NCBI RefSeq assembly: GCF_004366035.1
Contig: NZ_SOEE01000005.1
Span: 1-64,000 of the forward strand
DNA: 64,000 nucleotides
Reading direction: 5' to 3'
DNA from: Cytobacillus oceanisediminis
GTDB taxonomy: Bacteria > Bacillota > Bacilli > Bacillales > Cytobacillaceae
Numbering within the stretch: the stretch's first letter is position 1; each line of letters begins with the position of its first letter. A model generated the notes under the pieces. The model ran no database searches and was not told where the DNA came from. It saw only the letters and a program-made list of their open reading frames with translations. This document shows positions 1 through 8,311 of this stretch, piece after piece. The translations under genes were made by a program, and so were the position numbers.

Positions 1-833
1 TGGTCCTCATTCATCTCTGAAAGTAAATTTATATACAATGGAAAATCATGTTCTAAAACTTTATATTGGAATTTATAATATAATGTTTTCGATTCACTAT
101 AATTACTAATTAAACTATTTGTTCTTTTTATTGCATTAATTCTATCTGTGAAATTTTGTTGTTCCAGTCTTTGTTGAGTTATTGATAGATTATTATCATC
201 CTGTCTAATTCTCCAATTGTAAATATACTCCAGAGTCACATAAACATTTTTTGCTTTTAAATAGGCTTCAATTGAAAAAGGGATATCCTCATATAAGATA
301 TCTTCATTAAATTCAATTTCATTCTCTACAATAAATTTTCTTCTATAGATTTTATTCCACACACTTGTATCATACAGCAAATCACTATCTTTTTGGATAC
401 TAGTAGTTTTCAAGTGATTTTTAAATGCTTTCTTATGAAGTCCCGACAAAAAAAAATTATCATTTTGGAACTGCCTAACATTACCTACTGCTATATCAAC
501 TTTATGTTTTTCAGCAATGTAAAAAAGAGTTTCACATGTGGTTTTTTCATAAAAGTCATCTGCATCTAAAAAACCAATATACTTCCCTTTTGCCTGACGT
601 AATCCTATATTTCTTACAAATCCAGGACCTCTTTTTTTCTTGCAATTTACTAGTTGAAAGTTTTTATATTCCCTTGCGTATTTTTCAGCAATTTTAAGAC
701 TTCTATCACTAGAACCATCATTAATCATTATTACTTCTATTTCTTTAAGAGTTTGGTGTTTAAGAGAATCCAATGCTTGCTCTAAATAATCCTCCACATT
801 GTAAAAAGGTACAATCACGGATACTTTGAGCAT
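1..833 (-). CDS. GT2-family glycosyltransferase, 3' part cut by window edge
   Basis: The minus-strand reading frame is open from the ATG at 833 to the window edge, so only the N-terminal ~277 residues are seen. It begins MLKVSVIVPFYNVEDYLEQ, the GT-A nucleotide-sugar fold start of family GT2, followed by a NDGSSD segment and FLDADDF (DxD metal-binding motif) near residues 30-95. The ATG directly abuts the TAG stop of the gene at 834, so the two are co-transcribed and probably translationally coupled. Family knowledge: such GT2 enzymes add sugars to teichoic acids or capsule; position next to a glycerophosphotransferase and tagD supports wall-polymer decoration. The sugar cannot be told. Confidence 0.85.
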   Translation of the reverse strand, partial: MLKVSVIVPFYNVEDYLEQALDSLKHQTLKEIEVIMINDGSSDRSLKIAEKYAREYKNFQLVNCKKKRGPGFVRNIGLRQAKGKYIGFLDADDFYEKTTCETLFYIAEKHKVDIAVGNVRQFQNDNFFLSGLHKKAFKNHLKTTSIQKDSDLLYDTSVWNKIYRRKFIVENEIEFNEDILYEDIPFSIEAYLKAKNVYVTLEYIYNWRIRQDDNNLSITQQRLEQQNFTDRINAIKRTNSLISNYSESKTLYYKFQYKVLEHDFPLYINLLSEMNED

Positions 834-3368
834 CTATTTATCTCCATCTGCACTAAGCACAATCTTATAAAAACGTTCCATTGCCTGTTTATTGTATCTC
901 TTATAATCAAATCTTTTCTGTTTTGGACACTCTTTTTTTCTATATTGTCTTGCAAAGTCAATTATGCTTTCTCTTAATGCAGACTCGTTGTTATCAATTA
1001 ACTGACCATAACCACCTTCTAACACACTTCTTACTCCGGTAACATCAGTTGCAATAATTGGTTTCCCAATTATCATTGTCTCCAATAATACTAATCCTTG
1101 CCCCTCATAATTAGAGGACAAAATAAAACAATCACTTTCTTTTATTAAAACAAAAGGATTTTCAACCTGTCCTACTAAAAATACTTTTTTTGTTAAATTT
1201 AATTCATTTATTATTTCTATAAGCTTGCTTTTTAGTGGACCTTCCCCTACTATATAAAGTTTCATTTTATTATCTATTTCTAAAGCATCATAAAATGCAC
1301 GAATAAGTTTTTCATGACCTTTTTCAGGGGATAATCTACCAATTGTTACCAAATTGATATCTGTCGAACCTGGAGATTGGGTTCCTTTAACCCTAATAAC
1401 GTTCCCATTTTTATTTTGCTCTAAAACTATATAATTTTCCCCATTATAACTTATATATTCTCGTCTATTTTTTAGATTATTGACTTTCTTTGAATTAACT
1501 AAATTATTAATGTAAGTCATTTTTTTAGATGCATTAGGGACTAAGCTTCCTAAATTTTTAAAGTTTGTTTCATGTGTCGATTTAGCTACTGACACGATTT
1601 GATCATAATATTTATAGGTAGAGAAAATTACCTTTAAGTGTTTTTTATGTTTGAATTTACCACCAATTTTTTTATTAAATTCTTCTTTCATATCGTTGTG
1701 AAGATAAATTGTCTTTCTTTTAACTTCACTAAAGGCAAATAAGAGGCTCCAAAAATCATTGTATCCTCCAAAATTAATTACATAGTCAAAATGAGTATTT
1801 CCAACGATTCTTCTATACTCATTTTTATAAAGAGATTTAGGAACAACCATTTCCATTAATTTTCCTGATATTCCCCTATTTAATGTCCACTGGTGTCTGT
1901 AGCTTTCGAAAATTGTTCGATTCATAACTCCAGGCCTATAAATAAAGTGTACATTTTTATTTGCTTTTCTAATATTATTCCATTTTTCATCAGTTCCCTT
2001 GGGATTTTCAATAACTACTACTTCATATTTGTTATAATCAATATTATCCAATAAAGTTAAAGCAGACATTGTAATACCATTATTATAGAAGGCACCACAG
2101 TATATTAAAACTTTCTCTTTATTCGTTTGAACAGAAATTGTATTTTCCTTGTTTTTATTTCTGAAAATAATATCGATTAACCGATCTGTTGCATTACCAT
2201 CGTCATTATAACAAAAAGACTGTTTATATTTTTGGTACTTATCTAAATATATATCCTTTATCAGTCCTTCTTTTAGAATGTTATCAGCTACAGCCTCTAT
2301 TTCTTTACATAGAGGTCCTGGTAACGTATCTATGTTAAGGTAAAATCCTCGTTCTTCAGCATATTGTTCTATGTCATCACCGTAAAAAATAATTGTTTTT
2401 TCAGTAGGCAGAAACTCAAAAAATATACTAGAATAATCAGTTATTAATATATCAATTCCAGCTAGTATTACATTTGTATCAAACCAATTCGGAATACAAA
2501 TATCCTCTAAATTTTTTTCTTCGAAATACTTATAAGCGAAGTAATGTGATTTTAATAGAACTATATAATCATTACCTAATCTCTCTTTTAATTGAAGAAC
2601 TTCATTTAACAACTTTTGGCTAGTATCACTTTCATTCCCTACAGTCCCTCTCCATGTTGGAGCATATAATATAACCTTTTTGTCTGACTGAATTCCTAAT
2701 TTACTCAAAACTTCTTCTCTATTGGAATTAATGGTCGAGTCCACACGCGGATATCCAATGTCTGCAATTTTTCCTGAAAAGATATTTATAATATCATGAG
2801 ATGACAGTAACTTTTCATAGGTAAACTTATTAGGACTAATCAAAAAGTCAGTTTGCAGCAAATTTCTTTGAATATTCATGTGATCGGCCATGCCAGCATT
2901 ATTTATATCTATACCCAACGTCTTTAGTGGTGTACCGTGCCAAGTATTTATATATATTTGTCCTTCTCTTTTAATAAAATAATAAGGAAAAGAAGTGTTA
3001 TTAATTAAATATTTTGCAGTTGCTAAATATTTAAGGTAGTTGTCATCGTCAACTGATACTATTTGCACATTGGGTTTTTTCGAAAAGTTTTCAACCAATG
3101 GGTTATTCTCATTTACAACAATTATATGCTTGTAATTTTGAAATTCCTCAAGTGTAGATAGCTTTAGGAATATAGTTAAAGGATTACCCGTGAAATTTTT
3201 TCCATGGTACGATTCATAAAGTATAACATTATCCCTAACTATATATTTGTTAAGGTACTTACTATATTTAGAACGAATCCTAAACCTTTCATTCGTCTTG
3301 TACTCATTAATTGGTTTTTTTATAAAAGGGATTTTTCTTTTGAAATATTTAATAATTTTATTAGCCAA
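834..3368 (-). CDS. Bifunctional CDP-glycerol glycerophosphotransferase / GT4 glycosyltransferase
   Basis: This 844-aa protein joins two enzymes. Residues ~45-390 match the TagB/TagF glycerophosphotransferase family: NTWHGTPLKTLG at 141-152, YAPTWRGT at 235-242, DYSSIFFEF at 311-319. Residues ~410-840 form a GT-B GT4 glycosyltransferase with TIGRLSPEKG at 675-684 and the EGQGLVLLE motif at 755-763. The start is a TTG behind AAAGGAG with 8-nt spacing. No signal peptide or membrane helix is evident; these enzymes work at the inner membrane face. Likely role: polymerising glycerol phosphate (CDP-glycerol supplied through the nearby tagD product) and glycosylating the same polymer. The fusion suggests coupled synthesis of a decorated polyglycerolphosphate chain. 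Confidence 0.85.
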   Translation of the reverse strand: MANKIIKYFKRKIPFIKKPINEYKTNERFRIRSKYSKYLNKYIVRDNVILYESYHGKNFTGNPLTIFLKLSTLEEFQNYKHIIVVNENNPLVENFSKKPNVQIVSVDDDNYLKYLATAKYLINNTSFPYYFIKREGQIYINTWHGTPLKTLGIDINNAGMADHMNIQRNLLQTDFLISPNKFTYEKLLSSHDIINIFSGKIADIGYPRVDSTINSNREEVLSKLGIQSDKKVILYAPTWRGTVGNESDTSQKLLNEVLQLKERLGNDYIVLLKSHYFAYKYFEEKNLEDICIPNWFDTNVILAGIDILITDYSSIFFEFLPTEKTIIFYGDDIEQYAEERGFYLNIDTLPGPLCKEIEAVADNILKEGLIKDIYLDKYQKYKQSFCYNDDGNATDRLIDIIFRNKNKENTISVQTNKEKVLIYCGAFYNNGITMSALTLLDNIDYNKYEVVVIENPKGTDEKWNNIRKANKNVHFIYRPGVMNRTIFESYRHQWTLNRGISGKLMEMVVPKSLYKNEYRRIVGNTHFDYVINFGGYNDFWSLLFAFSEVKRKTIYLHNDMKEEFNKKIGGKFKHKKHLKVIFSTYKYYDQIVSVAKSTHETNFKNLGSLVPNASKKMTYINNLVNSKKVNNLKNRREYISYNGENYIVLEQNKNGNVIRVKGTQSPGSTDINLVTIGRLSPEKGHEKLIRAFYDALEIDNKMKLYIVGEGPLKSKLIEIINELNLTKKVFLVGQVENPFVLIKESDCFILSSNYEGQGLVLLETMIIGKPIIATDVTGVRSVLEGGYGQLIDNNESALRESIIDFARQYRKKECPKQKRFDYKRYNKQAMERFYKIVLSADGDK

Positions 3369-3387
3369 AGTTAATACTCCTTTCTAA

Positions 3388-4809
3388 TTACAACGAGAAA
3401 ACCTTTAGAAGAATCTCTTTATTTTCCCCTTCAAAAAACTGGTAACTATGTCTTTCAAACTCTATTATTGAATCATCTATAGCATGATCAATAGTATTTC
3501 TATATTGTATTTCTTTATCAATATTTGAATTATTAACTAGTACAAACAATTTATATATCCCATTTTTTGAAGGAAGTTGTGTAACATCTAACCAATTACC
3601 AAACCAAGCAAACCTGTAGTCCAACTTTCCATTTCCATGATTACTATGAGATAAAAGCCATTCAACCTTCTTGCTTGTTAAACTTATTTTTGTGATGATT
3701 TGGTCGTTTTTATCTTTAATTAATAATTCTTTATGCTCATTAGGGCTGTTTTCCTCAATATTTTTGATGTATGAGTATCCACTTAAATATACTTTTTTAT
3801 CTTTCCACTTAACAGCATTAGACCGACCAACAATATTTCCGCTACTAACATTAATACTTATATGTTTATTTAGTTCTTTATTTTCAATAAATGAATATAA
3901 ACAATCATCAATTCTATGGTTCTCAGGTATCTCTCTTGAAATAGAATTTATCAATGGAGCTTCTAATTCCAACTCACCTTGAATAATCTTTACTGATATA
4001 AAGAAATTTCCCATTGGCAACATTAGCTCTTTAAAATCAATCCATTTACCAAACCATGCAAAATCATAATTTACAAAGTCGTTACCATGGTTTGGATGTC
4101 TTGTTAACCAGTCAATGTACTTATTATCAACTAAAACTTCCCGAACTACATTCCCATCCGTATCTTTAAATAGTAATTTTTTCTCACAGGCATCAGGTGA
4201 CTCTTGTGAAAAACCTGGTATATAAATATAGCCACTTATATAGGCAGACTTAATATTCCAATCAATAGTATTTAGTCTACTATTAGGGACAGGGATATAA
4301 AAGTCACAAAGTCCAATTAACTTAAATGGATTTATAAGACTTTCAATTATTAATACCCTTTCCTCAACATTATTTATTCTAGCAAACATTTCAATATATT
4401 CTTTTAGAGGGCCACGTCCAATTATAAATAAGTTTAATTTAGAATTATCCTTCATCTTTATTATTATCTTTTCAAAAGCCTTTTTTAAAGATTGTCCATA
4501 TAAATATGTTAATGTCGCTATATTAATCGTATCTTTTTCAGGCTTCTTAATTCCTATAAAATCAATATTTCCATCAGCCCCATTTTGCTCAAGTACTAAG
4601 TATACTTCACCTCCAAAATTTACCGTATCGTTCGGTGATAGATTATTCTTACAAATACTTATTATATTTGAGAAATATTCACATCTTTCTTCTTTAAAAA
4701 AATTAATAATTTCATATTTATCTTTATTTGAAGTACCAGATAAATAGTCATTATTTTTTGAATTAATAAATGAATAATCTATGAAAAATGGATTGTTAAC
4801 GTTATTCAT
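3388..4809 (-). CDS. Degenerate GT4-like protein with two tandem ~88-residue modules
   Basis: This 473-aa protein has a region at residues 66-175 that aligns by eye with the GT4 half of the neighbouring 844-aa protein (shared VLEQN, INxxTL/IG, LxIxGxGPLK and NPFxLI patterns) but lacks the RLSPEKG and EGQGLVLLE motifs, so it is probably not catalytic. Two repeats follow, residues 189-276 and 340-427, each with (Y/I)xSGYxYI, a K-x-LL-x-KD strand, NHGN, (Y/R)FAWFGxW(I/L)D. These look like beta-sandwich modules found in wall-polymer enzymes of Bacillota. It lies 19 nt upstream of the 844-aa gene and is preceded by GAGG spaced from ATG. Function unknown; it may tether or recognise the polymer or assist its neighbour. 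Confidence 0.7.
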   Translation of the reverse strand: MNNVNNPFFIDYSFINSKNNDYLSGTSNKDKYEIINFFKEERCEYFSNIISICKNNLSPNDTVNFGGEVYLVLEQNGADGNIDFIGIKKPEKDTINIATLTYLYGQSLKKAFEKIIIKMKDNSKLNLFIIGRGPLKEYIEMFARINNVEERVLIIESLINPFKLIGLCDFYIPVPNSRLNTIDWNIKSAYISGYIYIPGFSQESPDACEKKLLFKDTDGNVVREVLVDNKYIDWLTRHPNHGNDFVNYDFAWFGKWIDFKELMLPMGNFFISVKIIQGELELEAPLINSISREIPENHRIDDCLYSFIENKELNKHISINVSSGNIVGRSNAVKWKDKKVYLSGYSYIKNIEENSPNEHKELLIKDKNDQIITKISLTSKKVEWLLSHSNHGNGKLDYRFAWFGNWLDVTQLPSKNGIYKLFVLVNNSNIDKEIQYRNTIDHAIDDSIIEFERHSYQFFEGENKEILLKVFSL

Positions 4810-4880
4810 GATTAAAACCTCACTTCAATCTATAATTCTTTTATATACTAAGGTAAAGGGAAGCTCTTTTTGCTTAACCA

Positions 4881-4917
4881 AAAAAATTAGACTATCCACA
4901 CTGTGAATAATCTAGTT
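4881..4917 (-). terminator. Intrinsic terminator after tagD
   Basis: On the minus strand an imperfect 13-bp stem (4888-4900 with 4902-4914) is followed by a run of seven U. It separates the gtaB-tagD unit from the glycosyltransferase genes downstream. Confidence 0.65.
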
Positions 4918-4971
4918 TAATAAAACCATCAAAAAAGCTTGTTATAATTAATTTAGTTTTAATAACTTTTT

Positions 4972-5367
4972 TCACCTGGATACCAGAAGAAGATCTTCTT
5001 TAATTTGTGTTGTAGATATCCCCTTTGTTCTTGGCAGATATACTACTTTACAATATTCTTGCAAAAAGTCGAACTTACCTTCCCAGTCATCACCCATCAC
5101 AAAAATATCAATGTTGTTACTTATAACATCCTGTACTTTTTGTTCCCAGTTATCCTCAGGAATAACTTCATCAACATACTTTATAGATTCTAGGATTAAT
5201 TTCCGATTTTCATAGTTGTGATAAGATTTTTTATTTTTTAGTTTATTAAATTCATCCGTCGAAATCGCAACAATTAAATAATCACCTAAATCTTTTGCCC
5301 GTTTTAAAAGATTTATATGGCCCCAATGGAGAAGGTCAAAAGTGCCATAAGTTAATACCTTTTTCAT
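4972..5367 (-). CDS. tagD: Glycerol-3-phosphate cytidylyltransferase
   Basis: A 131-aa protein of the usual TagD/TarD length. It shows the cytidylyltransferase signature GTFDLLHWGH (HxGH nucleotide-binding motif) near residues 7-16 and RTKGISTTQI near the C terminus, both diagnostic. It makes CDP-glycerol from CTP and glycerol 3-phosphate, the precursor for polyglycerolphosphate teichoic acid. The ATG at 5367 has AGAGGTG six bases ahead; an upstream in-frame GTG overlaps that ribosome site and is unlikely. The gene follows gtaB by 45 nt and is probably in the same transcript; its product supplies the glycerophosphotransferase at 834-3368. Confidence 0.95.
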   Translation of the reverse strand: MKKVLTYGTFDLLHWGHINLLKRAKDLGDYLIVAISTDEFNKLKNKKSYHNYENRKLILESIKYVDEVIPEDNWEQKVQDVISNNIDIFVMGDDWEGKFDFLQEYCKVVYLPRTKGISTTQIKEDLLLVSR

Positions 5368-5412
5368 TTTGTACACCTCTTTAGTATTAATTAATTTTCC
5401 AAGGGATTAAGA

Positions 5413-6297
5413 TTAATTAAGTATTTTTTCTTTATTTAGGATTTCTCTCATTATTTCTAGAACATCATATCGTAATTCCTCATGCTGTAAAGCAAACTCG
5501 ATTGTCGTTTTAACAAAACCTAGTTTTTCACCAACATCATGACGATGTCCTTCAAAGTCATATGCAAAAACACGTTGTAATTGATTTAATTTTTGAATGG
5601 CATCCGTTAATTGTATCTCCCCACCAGCACCAGTTTCTTGCATTTCAAGGAATTCAAATATCTCCGGAGTAAGAACATAGCGCCCCATAATCGCTAAGTT
5701 TGAAGGAGCCGTTCCCTGGGCAGGCTTCTCAACAAAATTACTGACTTGATAACGTCTTCCTTCTATTGTACATGGGTCAATTATTCCATATCGATGAGTT
5801 TCACTATGAGAAACCTGTTGTACTCCTATAATAGATGAGCCTGTCTCTTCGTATTGACTTATTAGTTGCTGCACACATGGAACATCACTTTGAACAATAT
5901 CATCTCCCAATAGTACCGCAAAAGGTTCATCTCCAATAAAGTTTCGTGCACACCATACTGCATGGCCTAATCCCTTTGGCTCTTTTTGTCTAATATAATG
6001 GATATTTGCAAGATTAGAAGAATATCGTACCTTTTCTAAAATATCTAATTTGCCTTTTTCCAATAAACTCTGTTCTAATTCCGGAGCATTATCAAAGTGG
6101 TCTTCAATTGCACGCTTACCTTTTCCTGTAACAATAATAATATCTTCAATTCCTGAAGCTACCGCTTCTTCGATAATATATTGGATAGTTGGCTTATCAA
6201 CAATTGGAAGCATTTCTTTTGGCATTGCTTTTGTAGCCGGCAAAAATCTAGTACCTAATCCAGCAGCCGGAATTATTGCTTTTTTTATTTTCTTCAT
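5413..6297 (-). CDS. gtaB: UTP-glucose-1-phosphate uridylyltransferase
   Basis: This 294-aa protein has typical GalU/GtaB length and motifs: [20 protein letters not shown] (nucleotide-binding loop and catalytic lysine) near residues 11-30, VEKP near 190, and a late [13 protein letters not shown] segment. It makes UDP-glucose from UTP and glucose 1-phosphate, used for teichoic acid glucosylation and glycolipid anchors. ATG is preceded by AGGGGGAAAAATA. It leads the gtaB-tagD pair, consistent with wall-polymer precursor supply. Confidence 0.96.
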   Translation of the reverse strand: MKKIKKAIIPAAGLGTRFLPATKAMPKEMLPIVDKPTIQYIIEEAVASGIEDIIIVTGKGKRAIEDHFDNAPELEQSLLEKGKLDILEKVRYSSNLANIHYIRQKEPKGLGHAVWCARNFIGDEPFAVLLGDDIVQSDVPCVQQLISQYEETGSSIIGVQQVSHSETHRYGIIDPCTIEGRRYQVSNFVEKPAQGTAPSNLAIMGRYVLTPEIFEFLEMQETGAGGEIQLTDAIQKLNQLQRVFAYDFEGHRHDVGEKLGFVKTTIEFALQHEELRYDVLEIMREILNKEKILN

Positions 6298-6548
6298 TAT
6301 TTTTCCCCCTAGATACTTGATATGTATTGCTACTAAAGTCCGGAGTGACTATTTTACTACAAAACGGATAAATATGGTTTAAGATCAAATTAATTTCCTA
6401 ATTCAGTAAAAAGAAATATGGCATAGTATAACATATATTTGTCAACAATTGTTTAATTTTGTAATAAAAATTTAATGTTTCAAATTAATACACTTTATGT
6501 ATTCTAACATGTTGCCCCCACTTTTTTACAAACCTTTTTTTGGAAGAC

Positions 6549-6576
6549 AAAAAAATACAGCCCCTATAAGAGCTGC
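6549..6576 (-). terminator. Hairpin with U tract overlapping a small gene's stop
   Basis: On the minus strand CAGC...GCTG (6558-6575) is followed by a T-rich tract. The stop codon of the 48-aa gene at 6564 sits inside the hairpin, an arrangement also seen at its paralogue near 10.7 kb. Confidence 0.5.
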
Positions 6577-6710
6577 ACTAGTTTAATATGATGATATTTA
6601 GATTTTTTGTGGAGGTATGAAAGAAAATAATAAGATGAAGTCGAACTCAATAAAGAATTAATTGTAATAAACCAGAATTTATGCCATTCAATTATTATAC
6701 GATTGACCAT
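6564..6710 (-). CDS. Small 48-aa protein, paralogue of the one at 10566
   Basis: Not a family I can name. The ORF encodes 48 residues and shares IEWHK, WFIT, STSS, KKSKYH and QLL at matching positions with the 48-aa ORF at 10566-10712 on the other strand. An ATG is preceded by a GGAGGAG-type site, and a hairpin plus U tract overlaps the stop. Same length and conserved pattern in two copies are good evidence of real coding. The middle is moderately hydrophobic, the ends basic. Function unknown. Confidence 0.7.
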   Translation of the reverse strand: MVNRIIIEWHKFWFITINSLLSSTSSYYFLSYLHKKSKYHHIKLVQLL

Positions 6711-6987
6711 ATTTACATCTCTCCTCCTTTATTCTCTTTAAGATATCATATGTATATTTATTAAAGTTTAACCCTGTGTAAAGAAAACATTAAGCTTTTT
6801 CTTCATATTATATATAATCCCCTCTTATCACTTAAGCACTTTCAGCCTTTGGAGTATTTCTCACAAAAACATCACTATTTACCCATAAGTTTAATAGAAA
6901 TTTCCAAAAAACAATTGAAAACACTTAAAAGATGAAGTACATTAGCCTATATCACCTAGTTTTATGCAAATATGGAAGGACTATAAC

Positions 6988-8198
6988 ATGTATCAGAAAC
7001 TATATTTTTTAACAGCAATAATGATTCTTTTTTCGTTGGTTTATAGTAATCAACTCCAAGCAAAAGAAAATAAAATCAACGTCTATGTCAACGGGCAAAA
7101 TGTAAAATACGATGTTCCTCCTCAAAACATAAAAGGCAGAGTCCTAGTCCCCATCCGGTTAACTTCAGAGTCGCTTAACTCGAAAGTAGCCTGGTTTCAA
7201 AAGGAACAGTCTGCAACGATTTATGATGGAATTAACACTGTAAATCTTTACTTAAACAAGCCCTTTATTCTTATAAATGGGGAAAAGAAGAGAATCGACA
7301 CCACTCCAGTCCTGATAACTCTAGGATTCTTGTCCCCATTAGGTTTCTAAGTGAATCATAAGGATACAAAGTAGATTGGAAAGGTTCCAGTAATTCTGTA
7401 CTCATTACTTCAAGAGTATCAAAGAATAATGACATTACGATTCCTGTTCTGATGTATCACCATTTTTCTGAAGGGAAAGGCTCCCCCACAATCGTTAACC
7501 CTAACGAATTTATGGGTCAATTAAAGTACTTAAAACAAGCAGGTTATCAAACGATTTTTAATCATGATCTATTATTATATATAGAAGGCAAAGGAAAACT
7601 TCCTTCCAAGCCCCTAATGATTACCATGGATGATGGCTATGAAAGCAATTATATATATGCTTTTCCAATCCTAAAACAATTAAACATGAAGGCTACAATC
7701 TTTGTTATTGGAAGTGTAATGAGGGAAAACAATAATTCTCCGTATACGCCAAATACTTTCCCAAAGTTATCGTGGGAACAGGCTAGAGAAATGCATAATT
7801 CCGGACTTGTAGAAATCCAGAGCCATACCTATGATTTGCATAAGAAGGATAGATCCTATAACGAAAGAATTGATGCTGTCATAAAAGGTCCTATTTATCA
7901 GGATGGAACCCTGGAAACCATAGATCAATATTACAATCGAATAAAAGATGATCTAAACAAAAATAGAAGAATGATAGAAGAAAAAATAGGTAACACAGTT
8001 GTTGCTTTTGCCTATCCTTATGGGGCATACAGCTCAGATTCAGAAAAAATATTGAAGGAAACTGGTCACCTGTTAACCTTTACTGTCCAGGAAGGAGTCA
8101 ATCAAAAGATAGGAACAACTCTCCTCAAAAGAATTAATGTTCCTTCTGGAACTACAGGAAAAATGATAGAGTCGAAAATAATTCATTATCATAAATAA
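6988..8198 (+). pseudogene. Secreted polysaccharide deacetylase with copper-amine-oxidase-like N domain, broken
   Basis: The first part (ATG 6988, AAGGA seven bases ahead) encodes a signal peptide and a copper-amine-oxidase N-terminal-like domain (VNGQ, GRVLVPIRL, IDTTPVLI). The frame is lost at about 7315-7318, where one missing base in ATAAC diverts it. The continuation NSRILVPIRFLSES lies in the next frame and runs into an in-frame TAA at 7359-7361, after which GYKVDW and the full deacetylase follow (PVLMYHHF, TMDDGYESN, FAYPYGAY; catalytic NodB motifs). So there are two lesions: a frameshift and a nonsense codon. The deacetylase frame from 7452 is intact but lacks its secretion signal. 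Family role: deacetylation of wall glycans. Confidence 0.8.
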
Positions 8199-8311
8199 AT
8201 ATGCTAAATTATTTGTTAATTTTCTTCAAAAAGTTGTAAATAACCCGTAAATTTGTCTATTTTTGTATTATAATAGGATGGAAACACTACTATTTTACTA
8301 GGAGGAGAAAA

